From positions 1 through 64,000 of the forward strand of contig NZ_JAYREK010000011.1 of NCBI RefSeq assembly GCF_041908905.1: 64,000 nucleotides of DNA. Direction: 5' to 3'. This document shows, one piece after another, positions 53,827 to 63,312 of this stretch (the first letter of the stretch is position 1; each line of letters opens with the position of its first letter). This stretch comes from Zoogloea sp041908905. Its GTDB lineage: Bacteria > Pseudomonadota > Gammaproteobacteria > Burkholderiales > Rhodocyclaceae. The notes under the pieces are model-generated. The model had not been told where the DNA came from. It did not search any database and was given only the letters and a program-made list of their open reading frames with translations. A program made the position numbers and the translations under genes.

Positions 53827-56544
53827 ATGCCTACCTTGTTGCTCGTCGACGGCTCCAGCTATCTGTACCGTGCCTTCCATGCCCTGCCCGATCTGCGCAA
53901 CTCGGCGGGCGAACCCACCGGCGCGGTGCGGGGCGTGCTGTCCATGCTACGTCGGCTCGAATCCGACTACAAGGCGGAATACCGGGCCTGCGTCTTCGAC
54001 GCCAAGGGCAAGACCTTCCGCGACGACTGGTTCCCCGATTACAAGTCCCACCGCCCGCCGATGCCCGACGACCTGCGGGCCCAGATCGAGCCGCTCCACG
54101 AGGCTGTCCGGGCCGAAGGCTGGCCGCTGCTGATGGAGGAGGGCGTCGAGGCCGACGACGTGATCGGCACCCTCACCCGCCAGGCCGTCGAGGCCGGCTG
54201 GGAGGTGGTGATCTCCACCGGCGACAAGGATCTCACCCAGCTCGTCCGCCCCGGCGTGCGCTGGGTCAACACGATGAGCGAGGAGGTCCTCGACGAGGCC
54301 GGCGTCACCGTCAAGTTCGGCGTGCCACCCGAGCGCATCGTGGATTACCTGGCGCTGGTCGGCGACACCGTCGACAACGTGCCCGGCGTCGAGAAGTGCG
54401 GCCCCAAGACGGCGGTCAAGTGGCTCACCGAATACGGCACCCTCGACAACCTCGTCGCCAACGCCGACAAGGTGGGGGGCAAGGTCGGCGAAAACCTGCG
54501 CAAGCACCTGGATTTCCTGCCGCTGGGCCGCAAGCTGGTCACCGTGGTCACCGACCTCGCGCTGCCGGTCAAGCCGGCCGACCTGCCCGCCCGCGAGGAC
54601 GACAAGGAAGCCCTCGCCGCGATCTACCGGCGCATGGAGTTCAAGGGCTGGCTGAAGGAGCTGGAGGAGGGCGTCCATCGCCCCGCCGCGCCGGCCGCCG
54701 CCCAGGCCGCTGCGCCCCAGGGTGAGCCCGGCGCCCACCGCACCGGCTACGAGACCCTGCTGTCGTGGGATGCCTTCGATGCCTGGCTGGCCCGCATCAA
54801 CGCCGCCAGCCTCACCGCCTTCGACACTGAGACCACCGGCCTCGACCCGCTGGCCGCGCGGCTGGTGGGCATGTCGTTCGCCACCACCGAGGGCGAGGCC
54901 GCCTACCTGCCGCTGGCCCACGGCTACGCCGACGCGCCGGCCCAGCTGCCGCTGGCCGAGGTGCTGGAGCGCCTGCGCCCCTGGCTCGAATCCGACGCCC
55001 ACCGCAAGGTTGGCCAGAACCTCAAGTACGACGCCCACATCCTGGCCAACCACGGCATCCAGCTCGCCGGCATCGCGGAAGACACCCTGCTCGAATCCTA
55101 CGTGCTCGAGAGCGACAAGTCCCACGACATGGATTCCCTCGCCAGCCGTCACCTGGGCCTCAAGACCCTCACCTACACCGAGGTGTGCGGCAAGGGCGCC
55201 AAGCAGATCGGCTTCGGCGAGGTCGAGCTGGCCCGCGCCACCGAATACGCCGCCGAAGACGCCGACATCACCCTGCGCCTCCACAACGCGCTCTCCGCCC
55301 AGCTCGCCGCCGAGCCCGGCCTCGCCGCGCTGTACCGCGACATCGAGCTGCCCACCGCGCGGGTGCTCTTCGAGATGGAGCGTACCGGCGTGCTGATCGA
55401 CGACTTCCTGCTCGCCCAGCACTCCGAAGAGCTCGGCCGCCGCCTCCACGCGCTGGAGCAGCAGGCCCATGAACTCGCCGGCCAGCCCTTCAACCTCGGC
55501 TCGCCCAAGCAGCTCGGCGAGATTTTGTTCACCAAGCTCGGCCTGCCGGTGGTCAAGAAGACCGCCACCGGCCAGCCGTCGACGGATGAAGACGTGCTCT
55601 CCCAGCTTGCCGAGGACTACCCGCTGCCCAAGCTGCTCCTCGAGCACCGCAGCCTCGCCAAGCTCAAGAACACCTATACCGACAAGCTGCCGCAGATGGT
55701 GAACCCGCGCACCGGCCGCGTGCACACCAGCTTCAGCCAGGCGGTGGCGGTCACCGGGCGCCTCGCCAGCTCCGAGCCCAACCTGCAGAACATCCCGATT
55801 CGCACGCCGGAGGGCCGCCGCATCCGCGCCGCCTTCATCGCCCCGGCCGGCCACAGGATCGTCTCCGCCGACTACTCGCAGATCGAGCTGCGCATCATGG
55901 CCCACCTGTCGGGCGACGCCGGCCTCACCGGCGCCTTCGCCCGCGGCGAGGACGTGCACCGCGCCACCGCCGGCGAGATCTTCGGCGTCACCCCGCTCGA
56001 GGTCACCAGCGAGCAGCGCCGCTACGCCAAGGTGATCAACTTCGGCCTGATCTACGGCATGAGCGCCCACGGCCTGGCCAAGAATCTCGGCATCGAGCGC
56101 GTCGCCGCCGCCAATTACATCGACCGCTACTTCGCCCGCTACCCGGGCGTCGCCGCCTACATGGAGCGCACCCGCCTCGAAGCCAAGACCAAGGGCTACG
56201 TCGAGACGGTGTTCGGCCGCCGCCTGCACCTGCCCGACATCCGCGCCCAGCAGGTCGGCCGCCGCCAGGCCGCCGAGCGTGCGGCGATCAACGCGCCGAT
56301 GCAGGGCACCGCCGCCGACCTCATCAAGAAGGCGATGATCGCCGTGTCGGCGTGGCTCAAGGCCAGCGGCGCCAAGTCGCGGCTGATCCTGCAGGTGCAC
56401 GACGAACTGGTGCTCGAAGTCCCCGACGCCGAAATCCCGTTGATCCGCGAGCAGTTGCCCCGCCTGATGGCCGAGGTGGCGCAACTTTCCGTGCCGCTGC
56501 TTGCCGAAGTGGGAGTCGGCGCCAACTGGGACGAAGCCCACTGA
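53827..56544 (+). CDS. polA: DNA polymerase I
   Basis: The 905-residue PolA has three domains. The 5'-3' exonuclease (about 1-290) has TLLLVDGSSYLYRAFHAL, EADDVIGTLT and STGDKDLTQLV. The 3'-5' proofreading domain (about 310-500) keeps its acidic residues in FDTETTGLDPLAARLVGMSF, so proofreading is probably active. The polymerase domain has ADYSQIELRIMAHLSGD (motif A), RRYAKVINFGLIYGMSAHGL (motif B) and QVHDELVLEVP (motif C). The ATG at 53827 fits the family; a GTG six bases earlier is possible. The length is normal. Confidence 0.98.
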   Translation: MPTLLLVDGSSYLYRAFHALPDLRNSAGEPTGAVRGVLSMLRRLESDYKAEYRACVFDAKGKTFRDDWFPDYKSHRPPMPDDLRAQIEPLHEAVRAEGWPLLMEEGVEADDVIGTLTRQAVEAGWEVVISTGDKDLTQLVRPGVRWVNTMSEEVLDEAGVTVKFGVPPERIVDYLALVGDTVDNVPGVEKCGPKTAVKWLTEYGTLDNLVANADKVGGKVGENLRKHLDFLPLGRKLVTVVTDLALPVKPADLPAREDDKEALAAIYRRMEFKGWLKELEEGVHRPAAPAAAQAAAPQGEPGAHRTGYETLLSWDAFDAWLARINAASLTAFDTETTGLDPLAARLVGMSFATTEGEAAYLPLAHGYADAPAQLPLAEVLERLRPWLESDAHRKVGQNLKYDAHILANHGIQLAGIAEDTLLESYVLESDKSHDMDSLASRHLGLKTLTYTEVCGKGAKQIGFGEVELARATEYAAEDADITLRLHNALSAQLAAEPGLAALYRDIELPTARVLFEMERTGVLIDDFLLAQHSEELGRRLHALEQQAHELAGQPFNLGSPKQLGEILFTKLGLPVVKKTATGQPSTDEDVLSQLAEDYPLPKLLLEHRSLAKLKNTYTDKLPQMVNPRTGRVHTSFSQAVAVTGRLASSEPNLQNIPIRTPEGRRIRAAFIAPAGHRIVSADYSQIELRIMAHLSGDAGLTGAFARGEDVHRATAGEIFGVTPLEVTSEQRRYAKVINFGLIYGMSAHGLAKNLGIERVAAANYIDRYFARYPGVAAYMERTRLEAKTKGYVETVFGRRLHLPDIRAQQVGRRQAAERAAINAPMQGTAADLIKKAMIAVSAWLKASGAKSRLILQVHDELVLEVPDAEIPLIREQLPRLMAEVAQLSVPLLAEVGVGANWDEAH

Positions 56545-56590
56545 GGGTCCCGGCCGGTCCGCAGCCCCGGATTTCACGAAAGCACCGCCC

Positions 56591-57106
56591 ATGCAATACC
56601 GTTCCCTCCTCGCCGCCGGCCTCGCCGTGCTGATGCTGGCCGCCTGCGGCAGCGTCTCGAAGAAGAAGGAAAGCGTTTACCGTCACGAACACTTCGCCCC
56701 CGACTCGCCCTTCGAGCTGTCCTTCGACGTGCCGCCCGCCGCCGCCTGCGACGCCGGCCGGCGCGCGCTGCTCAGCCAGGGCTACGTGATCGAGGAGGTG
56801 CGGACCGACTGGGTCAAGGCGCGCAAGTTCTTCCAGCCCGAGACCAGCGTCCACCTGCAGCTCAACTTCACCTTGTCGTGCCTCGCCGAGGGCGAGGGCT
56901 CCGAGGTCTTCGCCAACGCCCGCGAGGTGCGTGACGAGCTCAAGTCCACCTCCAGCAGCGCCGGCGTCAGCGTGGCCGGGGTCGGCTCCGTCAACCTGCC
57001 CCTCGGCACCAGCGGCGCCAGCCTCGTCAAGGTGGGCGAGCAGACCATTACCGATTCCGAGTTCTACGGGCGCTTCTTCGCCCTGATGCAGACCTTCATA
57101 CGATGA
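56591..57106 (+). CDS. DUF2242 family lipoprotein
   Basis: The 171-residue lipoprotein has lipobox LMLAACG (Cys19) and no known catalytic motif. It shows the DUF2242 pattern: YRHEHFAPDSPFELSF, then CDAGRRALLSQGYVIEE and KARKFFQPE. Conserved Cys residues follow the start. The function is unknown; it is anchored in a membrane, probably the outer one. Its stop overlaps the mltB start by four bases. Confidence 0.82.
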   Translation: MQYRSLLAAGLAVLMLAACGSVSKKKESVYRHEHFAPDSPFELSFDVPPAAACDAGRRALLSQGYVIEEVRTDWVKARKFFQPETSVHLQLNFTLSCLAEGEGSEVFANAREVRDELKSTSSSAGVSVAGVGSVNLPLGTSGASLVKVGEQTITDSEFYGRFFALMQTFIR

Positions 57107-58344
57107 TGAAAACCCGTTTTCACGGGCTCGCCCGCGGCCGGCGGCTGTCGCCGCTGCTGGGCGGGCTGGTGCTCGCGCTGGGCCTCGCGGCCCCTGCCCG
57201 GGCGGCCGACACGCCCGATCCGGCCCGCTTCGCTCCCTGCCTCGCCGAGCTCAAGCCCGGCGCGCTGGCCCGCGGCGTCTCGCCGGCTGGCTACGAGCAG
57301 CTCACCGCCGGCCTCGCCCCCGATCTCAAGGTGCTCGACTTCCTGGACTACCAGCCCGAGTTCCGCACCCCGATCTGGGACTACCTCGCCGGCCTGGTGG
57401 ACGACGAGCGCGTCGCCGACGGCCAGGCCATGCTCAAGCAGTGGCGCGACACCCTCGCCGCGGTCGCTACCCGCTACCGGGTCGACCCGGCCACGGTGGT
57501 TGCCGTGTGGGGCGTCGAGAGCAACTTCGGGCGCAACTTCGGCAGCCGGCCGCTGCTCACGTCGCTGTCCACCCTGTCCTGCTACGGGCGCCGGCAGGCG
57601 TACTTCCGCGGCGAGTTCTTCGATGCCCTCAAGATCGTCGATGCCGGCGACGTGAAGCGCGAACAGCTTACCGGCTCCTGGGCCGGCGCCTTCGGCCACA
57701 CCCAGTTCATGCCGTCTACCTTCCTGCGCCTGGCCGTCGACTTCGACGGCGACGGCCGCCGCGATCTGGTCGGCAGCGTGCCCGACGCGCTGGCCTCCAC
57801 TGCCAACTTCCTCCGCAAGGCCGGCTGGCGCGATGACGAGGTGTGGGGTTACGAGGTGCGCCTGCCCGTCGGCTTCGACGCCAGCGGCGCCGGCCGCCGC
57901 AACAAGCAGCCCTTGTCGGCCTGGAGTGCCCGCGGTCTCACCCGCGTCGACGGCAGCCCGCTGGCGGGCGAGGGCAGCGCCGGCCTGCTGCTGCCCGCCG
58001 GCGGCAAGGGCCCGGCCTTCCTGGTGTTCCGCAACTTCGACGCGATCTACGGCTACAACGCCGCCGAAAGCTACGCGCTGGCCATCGCCCACCTCTCCGA
58101 CCGCCTGCGCGGCGGCGGCCCCTTCGCCACCCCCTGGCCCACCGACGACGCCGGCCTGTCCCGCGCCGAGCGCCGCGAGGTGCAGACCCTGCTTGTCGCC
58201 CGCGGCCACGCCATCGGCACCGTCGACGGCATGCTCGGCGACGCCAGCCGGGCGGCGATCCGCGTCGAGCAGCAGCGCCTCGGCCACGCCGTGGACGGCC
58301 GCGCCGGCCAGAAACTCCTCCGCGCCCTCAAGGAAAACCGTTGA
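57103..58344 (+). CDS. mltB: membrane-bound lytic murein transglycosylase B family protein
   Basis: The 413-residue enzyme cleaves peptidoglycan glycan strands. It has a signal peptide (to about AAPARA), the MltB catalytic segment VVAVWGVESNFGRNFG with the Glu, SWAGAFGHTQFMPSTFLRLA, VDFDGDGRRDLVGSVPDALA, and a C-terminal peptidoglycan-binding domain (about 350-412, VQTLLVARGHAIGTVDGMLG). No lipobox is seen, so it is probably a soluble periplasmic form. Its stop shares the ATG of queF (TGATG). Confidence 0.93.
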   Translation: MMKTRFHGLARGRRLSPLLGGLVLALGLAAPARAADTPDPARFAPCLAELKPGALARGVSPAGYEQLTAGLAPDLKVLDFLDYQPEFRTPIWDYLAGLVDDERVADGQAMLKQWRDTLAAVATRYRVDPATVVAVWGVESNFGRNFGSRPLLTSLSTLSCYGRRQAYFRGEFFDALKIVDAGDVKREQLTGSWAGAFGHTQFMPSTFLRLAVDFDGDGRRDLVGSVPDALASTANFLRKAGWRDDEVWGYEVRLPVGFDASGAGRRNKQPLSAWSARGLTRVDGSPLAGEGSAGLLLPAGGKGPAFLVFRNFDAIYGYNAAESYALAIAHLSDRLRGGGPFATPWPTDDAGLSRAERREVQTLLVARGHAIGTVDGMLGDASRAAIRVEQQRLGHAVDGRAGQKLLRALKENR

Positions 58345-59177
58345 TGAGCACCGCCCCCGAAGCCTCGCCCCTGGGCAAGGCCGTCGCCTACGCCGAGCAC
58401 TACGATCCGTCCCTGCTGTTCCCCATCCCGCGCCAGGGCAAGCGCGCCGAGATCGGCCTCGCCGAGGCCGCGCTGCCCTTCGTCGGTGAGGACATCTGGA
58501 ACGCCTACGAGCTCTCCTGGCTCGACCTCCGCGGCAAGCCGGTGGTGGCGCTGGCCCACTTCATCGTGCCGGCGGTGTCGCCCAATCTGATCGAGTCCAA
58601 GTCGCTCAAGCTCTACCTCAACTCCTTCAACCAGACCCGCCTGGCGGGCGTCGACGCGCTGGTCGCCACGCTCACCCGCGATCTCTCCGCCGCCGCCGGC
58701 GCGCCGGTGGGGGTGCATGTGGCGCCCCTGTCGACCCGTCCCCAGCGCCCGATGGGCTACCCCAAGGGCATCCTCCTCGACGGGCTCGAGATCGACGTGG
58801 ACCGCTACACCCCCGCGCCCGCGCTGCTCACCGCCGATAGCGCGCGTGCGCCGGTCACCGAGACCCTGTATTCCCACCTCCTCAAGTCCAACTGCCTGGT
58901 CACCGGCCAGCCGGACTGGGCGATGCTGGTGGTGCGCTACACCGGCGCCCCCATCGACCGCGAAGGCCTGCTGCGCTACATCATCTCCTTCCGCCAGCAT
59001 AACGAGTTCCACGAGCAGTGCGTCGAGCGGGTGTTCGTCGACATCCTGCGCCAGTGCCAGCCCAGCGCCCTGTCGGTGTTTGCCCGCTACACCCGGCGCG
59101 GCGGGCTCGACATCAACCCCTACCGCCGCACCCCCGGCATGCCGGTGCCGGCCCCCTTCGCCGAGATCCGGCAGTAA
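58344..59177 (+). CDS. queF: NADPH-dependent 7-cyano-7-deazaguanine reductase QueF (type II)
   Basis: This 277-residue bimodular (type II) QueF reduces preQ0 to preQ1 for queuosine in tRNA. The nucleophilic Cys and acid Asp are in SNCLVTGQPDWAMLVV. The substrate-binding QHNEFHEQCVERVFVDI has the E-x-H-E pattern, and ESKSLKLYLNSFNQTRL is the family's QueF motif. The length matches E. coli (282). It is translationally coupled to mltB. The other que genes are not in the window. Confidence 0.96.
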   Translation: MSTAPEASPLGKAVAYAEHYDPSLLFPIPRQGKRAEIGLAEAALPFVGEDIWNAYELSWLDLRGKPVVALAHFIVPAVSPNLIESKSLKLYLNSFNQTRLAGVDALVATLTRDLSAAAGAPVGVHVAPLSTRPQRPMGYPKGILLDGLEIDVDRYTPAPALLTADSARAPVTETLYSHLLKSNCLVTGQPDWAMLVVRYTGAPIDREGLLRYIISFRQHNEFHEQCVERVFVDILRQCQPSALSVFARYTRRGGLDINPYRRTPGMPVPAPFAEIRQ

Positions 59178-59184
59178 GCGTTCC

Positions 59185-60225
59185 ATGACCCACTCCGACC
59201 TGCTCCAGCGCGACGTCCCCCTCGACGCCCTCAACACCCTGCGCCTGCCGGCCCGTGCCGCCTGGTTCGCGGCCGTGCACGATGTGGACCAGCTCCGCGC
59301 GATCCTCGACGACCCGCGCATCCAGGGCTTGCCGCGGCTGGTGCTGGGGGGTGGCTCCAACCTCGTGCTGGCCGGCGACTTCGACGGCCTCGTGCTGCAG
59401 GTGGCCTTCAAGGGCCGCAGCCGGGTGCAGGAGGACACCGACGCCTGGTACGTGCGGGCCGGCGGCGGCGAGAACTGGCACGACTTCGTGCGCTGGACCC
59501 TCGAGATGGGCTGGCCGGGCCTCGAGAACCTGTCCCTGATCCCGGGCACGGTGGGCGCCGCGCCGGTACAGAACATCGGCGCCTACGGCCTCGAGCTGGC
59601 CGAGCACTTCTACAGCCTGCGCGCCTACGACCTCGAAACCGGCAAGACGGTGGGCTTCGACAAGGCCGACTGCCGCTTCGGCTACCGCGACAGCTTCTTC
59701 AAGCGGCATCCGGGCCGCTACCTGATCGGCGCCGTCACCTTCCGCCTGCCCAAGGCCTGGACCCCCGTCACCGCCTACGCCGACGTGGCCAGGGCCCTCG
59801 CCGCCGAAGGCATCGCCGAGCCGACGCCGCTGCAGGTCTCGGACGCGGTCATCGCGATCCGCCGCGCCAAGCTCCCCGACCCGGCCGAGATCGGCAACGC
59901 CGGCAGCTTCTTCAAGAACCCGGTGGTCTCCGCCGATGTCCATGCCCGCCTCGCCGCGCTCCACCCGGGCCTGCCCCGCTATCCCCAGCCCGACGGTAGC
60001 GTGAAGCTCGCCGCCGGCTGGCTGATCGAGCAGGCCGGCTGGAAGGGCCGCCGCCTCGGCCCGGTGGGCTGTTACGAGCGCCAGGCGCTGGTGCTGGTGA
60101 ACCACGGCGGCGCGACCGGTGCCGACGTGCTTGCCGCGAGTGCGGCGGTGCGCGCCGACGTGTTCGCCCGCTTCGGTGTCGAGCTCGAGCCCGAGCCGGT
60201 CTTCGTGGGCGGGGCGCCGGCCTAA
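59185..60225 (+). CDS. murB: UDP-N-acetylenolpyruvoylglucosamine reductase MurB
   Basis: The 346-residue FAD enzyme reduces enolpyruvyl-UDP-GlcNAc to UDP-MurNAc. It has FAD-binding LVLGGGSNLVLAGDFDGLVL, SLIPGTVGAAPVQNIGAYGL, GYRDSFFK, the catalytic Ser in EIGNAGSFFKNPVV and a C-terminal Glu in ELEPEP. It is a type I MurB. It sits seven bases after queF. Confidence 0.97.
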   Translation: MTHSDLLQRDVPLDALNTLRLPARAAWFAAVHDVDQLRAILDDPRIQGLPRLVLGGGSNLVLAGDFDGLVLQVAFKGRSRVQEDTDAWYVRAGGGENWHDFVRWTLEMGWPGLENLSLIPGTVGAAPVQNIGAYGLELAEHFYSLRAYDLETGKTVGFDKADCRFGYRDSFFKRHPGRYLIGAVTFRLPKAWTPVTAYADVARALAAEGIAEPTPLQVSDAVIAIRRAKLPDPAEIGNAGSFFKNPVVSADVHARLAALHPGLPRYPQPDGSVKLAAGWLIEQAGWKGRRLGPVGCYERQALVLVNHGGATGADVLAASAAVRADVFARFGVELEPEPVFVGGAPA

Positions 60226-60282
60226 AGCTTTCCGGCGGGGTGCCGAAGAATCCCGGATATCCAACGACTCCCGGAGAACCCC

Positions 60283-60849
60283 ATGACTGCCACTGAAGAC
60301 CGGCGCGGCACCAGCGCCCACAGCCCCGACCTCGACTGGAGCCAGGTCCGCGAGACCGTGCTGATGCTCGAACTGGCCGTCGGCCAGATCGAATCCGCCC
60401 TCAAGGAGGGCAACAGCTCGGTGGAGGTCCTCACCGACTCCTTCACCTCGATGGCCGGCTACATGCGCATGATGGGCTCGGCCCTCGAGCAGCTGCCCGA
60501 CACCCCGGCCACCGCCCAGCTCAAGGAGTCCCTGATCGGCCACGCCGGCGAAGTGGCCGGCCGCGTGCAGCGCTCCATCGTCGCCTTCCAGTTCTACGAC
60601 AAGCTCAGCCAGCGCCTCGCCCACGTCTCCCACAGCCTGCAGGCCCTCGGCACCCTGGTCACCGACCAGCGCAAGCTCTACAACCCCTTCGAGTGGGTCG
60701 CGCTGCAGGAGAAGATCCGCGCCAAATACTCCACCCGCGAGGAGATCGAGATGTTCAACGCGGTGATGCAGGGCGTGCCGGTGCACGAGGCCCTCGAAAC
60801 CTATAAGGCCGAGATGAAGGACAAGGGCGACGACGTCGAATTGTTCTGA
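60283..60849 (+). CDS. CheZ-like helical protein
   Basis: The 188-residue all-helical protein has two long helices (about 18-70 and 78-125) like a CheZ hairpin. The second contains IVAFQFYDKLSQRLAHV, in which D106 and Q110 have the D-x-x-x-Q spacing of the CheZ/CheX-type catalytic pair that removes phosphate from CheY. The C-terminal EEIEMFNAVMQGVPVHEAL is unlike the short CheY-binding helix of E. coli CheZ. No chemotaxis gene is nearby. It lies 57 bases after murB with GGAG upstream. The phosphatase role is inference from one motif. Confidence 0.5.
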   Translation: MTATEDRRGTSAHSPDLDWSQVRETVLMLELAVGQIESALKEGNSSVEVLTDSFTSMAGYMRMMGSALEQLPDTPATAQLKESLIGHAGEVAGRVQRSIVAFQFYDKLSQRLAHVSHSLQALGTLVTDQRKLYNPFEWVALQEKIRAKYSTREEIEMFNAVMQGVPVHEALETYKAEMKDKGDDVELF

Positions 60850-61104
60850 GACATGCAAATGGCGCTACGGCGCGGATCGTGCGCGTCATTCCGCTGCTCG
60901 CCGTGCTGCGGTGCGGCGCCGCTCCCCATGGCGCGCCCGGGCCGCTCGCGGCGTGTTCCTTGCATGTTCTGGCGGGTATCGGGTTGTCTTTCCGGCGGGC
61001 CGTTTTGTAAGCGGAAGATATTCCCGGTGGGCCGCGCTTCATGCCGTCGTGCAAAGGCCGTACACTGCGCGGATCGTTGTTTCCACCCAGCCTGGCCTGC
61101 CGCA

Positions 61105-61464
61105 ATGCCATCCGTCATTCATTTTTCCGACCCTGCCCCCGATCCCGTCGAAGACCGTCCGGCGCTGAGCCGGGCGATCGGCACGCCGCCCCTGCGGCTG
61201 ACCTCCGAACGCTACAGCGCCGAGGACGGCGCCCTGTCCGTCGGCGACTGGGAATGCGAGCCCGGCGCCTGGCGGATCGCCTTCCATCCGGGGCGCCACG
61301 AGTTCTTCCAGGTGCTCTCCGGCCGCCTGCGCATCATCGATACGGCGGACAACGCACGGGAGTTCGGGCCGGGCGACGCGGGCGTCATCCCGGCGGGTTT
61401 CATCGGCACCTTCGAGGTGATCGAGCGCGTCAGGAAGCGCTACGTGATGCTCGACCGGGCCTGA
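61105..61464 (+). CDS. small cupin-domain protein
   Basis: The 119-residue single-domain cupin has GAWRIAFHPGRHEFFQVLSG with an H-x-E-F cupin-1 pattern (H and E as metal ligands), GRLRIIDTADN and FGPGDAGVIPAGFIGTFEV as cupin motif 2. It resembles DUF861/EutQ-like proteins. The function is unknown. The ATG at 61105 was chosen because the 255 bases before it, open in this frame, are Arg/Cys-rich and have no protein-like character; I see nothing else in that gap. Confidence 0.8.
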   Translation: MPSVIHFSDPAPDPVEDRPALSRAIGTPPLRLTSERYSAEDGALSVGDWECEPGAWRIAFHPGRHEFFQVLSGRLRIIDTADNAREFGPGDAGVIPAGFIGTFEVIERVRKRYVMLDRA

Positions 61465-61482
61465 GCCCGGCCTGGGCCGGGC
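61465..61482. terminator. hairpin between convergent cupin and OmpA-type genes
   Basis: A perfect GCCCGG/CCGGGC stem with a CCTGGG loop begins right after the cupin stop, in a 43-base gap between convergent genes. It probably acts on both transcripts. There is no clear T run. Confidence 0.35.
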
Positions 61483-61507
61483 CGGATCGAGGCCCGGAAG
61501 CTTGCGC

Positions 61508-62161
61508 TCAGCGGGCCGCGGCGGCCTCGGCGACAAAGACCTCGATGCGGCGGTTCCTGGCGCGGCCGGCCTCGCTGCCGTTGTCGGCGACGGGCTCCCG
61601 CGAGCCACGGCCGGCGATCTCGATGCGGCCCTGGGCCACGCCGCGGTCGGTCAGGTAGTCGCGGGCGCTGGCGGCGCGGTCCAGCGACAGCGGGTTGTTG
61701 ATCGCGTCCGAGCCCTTGCTGTCGGTGTGGCCGATGATGCGCACGTTGGTGGCCGGGTTGTCCTTGAGGGTCTGGGCGAAGCGGTCGAGGATGGGGCGCA
61801 TCTGCGGCTTGATCGCCGCCTTGCCGCTGTCGAAGGAGATGTCGCTCGGGATCTCGAGCTTCAGCTGGTTGTCGGCGGTGCGCGTCACGTCCACGCCGGT
61901 GCCGGCGGTGGCCTGGGCCATGGCCTGGCGCTGGGCCTCCATGTGCTGGGACCACACATAGCCGCCGAGGGCGCCGACGCCGGCTCCGATGGCCGCGTCC
62001 CGGCCGGTCTTGTTGCCGCCGGTGGCCTTGCTGATCACCGCCCCGCCGAGCGCGCCGATGCCGGCGCCGAGGGCGGTGTTGCGCTGGGTTTCGGTCATGT
62101 TGGCGCAGGCGCCCAGGACCAGGGAAGAGAGCAGGGTAAGCAGGACGAGGCGTGATCGCAT
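61508..62161 (-). CDS. OmpA-family lipoprotein with glycine-zipper domain
   Basis: The 217-residue lipoprotein has lipobox LVLGAC (Cys19), a glycine-zipper region (ALGAGIGALGGAVIS and AAIGAGVGALGGYVW, about 31-68) and a C-terminal OmpA peptidoglycan-binding domain. That domain has ISFDSGKAAIKPQM, VRIIGHTDSKGSDAINNPLS and RIEIAGRGSREPVADN. This is the YiaD/Pal-type layout that links the outer membrane to peptidoglycan. It is a monocistronic gene. Confidence 0.94.
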   Translation of the reverse strand: MRSRLVLLTLLSSLVLGACANMTETQRNTALGAGIGALGGAVISKATGGNKTGRDAAIGAGVGALGGYVWSQHMEAQRQAMAQATAGTGVDVTRTADNQLKLEIPSDISFDSGKAAIKPQMRPILDRFAQTLKDNPATNVRIIGHTDSKGSDAINNPLSLDRAASARDYLTDRGVAQGRIEIAGRGSREPVADNGSEAGRARNRRIEVFVAEAAAAR

Positions 62162-62239
62162 CAGGTTTCTCCGTGGGGGTTCAAGAGGGGATGGTCCGGG
62201 ATCGGACCGCCGCCGGCGCGGAAGGTGCCCGGGGCGGCA

Positions 62240-63115
62240 TCAGGCCGGGCCCGCCGGCGGGCCCGCGTCGGGCTGCTGGACCCGCAGCACGCAGGCGCCG
62301 AACAGGAAGATCTGCGCCGACCAGTATATCCACACCAGGATCGCGGCCAGCGAGCCGGCGGCGCCGTAGGCCGACGCCACGCCGGTGCGCGCCAGGTACA
62401 GGGCGATGAGGTAGCGCCCCACCGCGAACAGCCCGGTGATGACGGCCGCGGCGGGCAGCGCGTCGCGCCAGCGGATGCCCTGCCGGGGCGCCAGCCGGGC
62501 CAGCAGCAGCGCGAACAGGGCGGCGCTGGCCGCGTTGACCAGTAGCAGGTCGACGGCGCCGGCGAGCGCCCCGTACCAGGCGTGGCCCGCGCCGAACCAG
62601 GCCAGCGCGGCGCTCAGCGCCGCCTCGGCCATCAGCGTGATGGCGAGCAGGAAGCCGACGCCCAGGGCCAGCGCGAAGCCCGTCAGGCGCCCGATGACGA
62701 GCCCGCGCAGGCCGGCCGTCGGTGCCTCGTCGGCGCCCCACAGGCGCCGAAGGGCCGCCTGCAGTTCGAGGAACACCGCGCTGGCGCCCACCACCGTGGT
62801 GCCGATGGCAATCCAGGCGGCGATGCCGGGGCCGGTGACCCGGGCCAGCGCCGCGTCGGCGAGGGATTTCATGGCCTTGGCCTCGGATTCGCCGAAGAAA
62901 CGCTCCAGATAGGCGTAGATCGCCGCGTGGGCTTCGTCGGTGCCGAGCAGCAGGGCCACCCCGGCGGTCACCACCACCAGCAGCGGCGCCAGCGAGAACA
63001 GGGTGTAGAAGGCCACCGCCGCCCCGTGGCGCGGGCCGTCGCGGCCGATGAAGCGCCGGCCGGCGGGCAGCAGGCAGCCGCCCAGGCCCCTCCAGCCGCG
63101 AGTCTCAGCGGCCAT
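62240..63115 (-). CDS. YihY/UPF0761 family membrane protein
   Basis: The 291-residue inner-membrane protein has six hydrophobic helices. It starts with DGPRHGAAVAFYTLFSLAPL, typical of the YihY (formerly RNase BN) family, and ends with RTGVASAYGAAGSLAAILVW-IYWSAQIFLFGA, also typical. The RNase BN label given to some members is an old error. The function is unknown. The ATG at 63115 was preferred over an upstream one that adds a hydrophilic 45-residue leader. Confidence 0.9.
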   Translation of the reverse strand: MAAETRGWRGLGGCLLPAGRRFIGRDGPRHGAAVAFYTLFSLAPLLVVVTAGVALLLGTDEAHAAIYAYLERFFGESEAKAMKSLADAALARVTGPGIAAWIAIGTTVVGASAVFLELQAALRRLWGADEAPTAGLRGLVIGRLTGFALALGVGFLLAITLMAEAALSAALAWFGAGHAWYGALAGAVDLLLVNAASAALFALLLARLAPRQGIRWRDALPAAAVITGLFAVGRYLIALYLARTGVASAYGAAGSLAAILVWIYWSAQIFLFGACVLRVQQPDAGPPAGPA

Positions 63116-63312
63116 GGGAAGCCCCCGCTCGTCGTGCCTGCCAGCCGTTGTCCGGGGCCATAGTGGTTCTCCTTGACGGTCGCGGCGCTGCCGCCGCGAT
63201 GCCTGCATTCTAGCGCCGTCCGCCATGGGGACCGCGCCCGAGTACAGCATGATGGACTATGCTCCGGGTGTAGCCCCGCCGGCGGGGCGGGCAACGAACA
63301 GGGAGATCCGCG

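Noticed and set aside
53947..56592. An open frame of about 880 codons opposite polA
   Set aside because: Antisense shadow of an essential gene, with low-complexity Gly/Val/Leu composition and no domain.
60853..61104. N-terminal extension of the cupin gene
   Set aside because: The extra 84 residues are rich in Arg, Cys and Pro without family features; the ATG at 61105 gives a complete single cupin domain.
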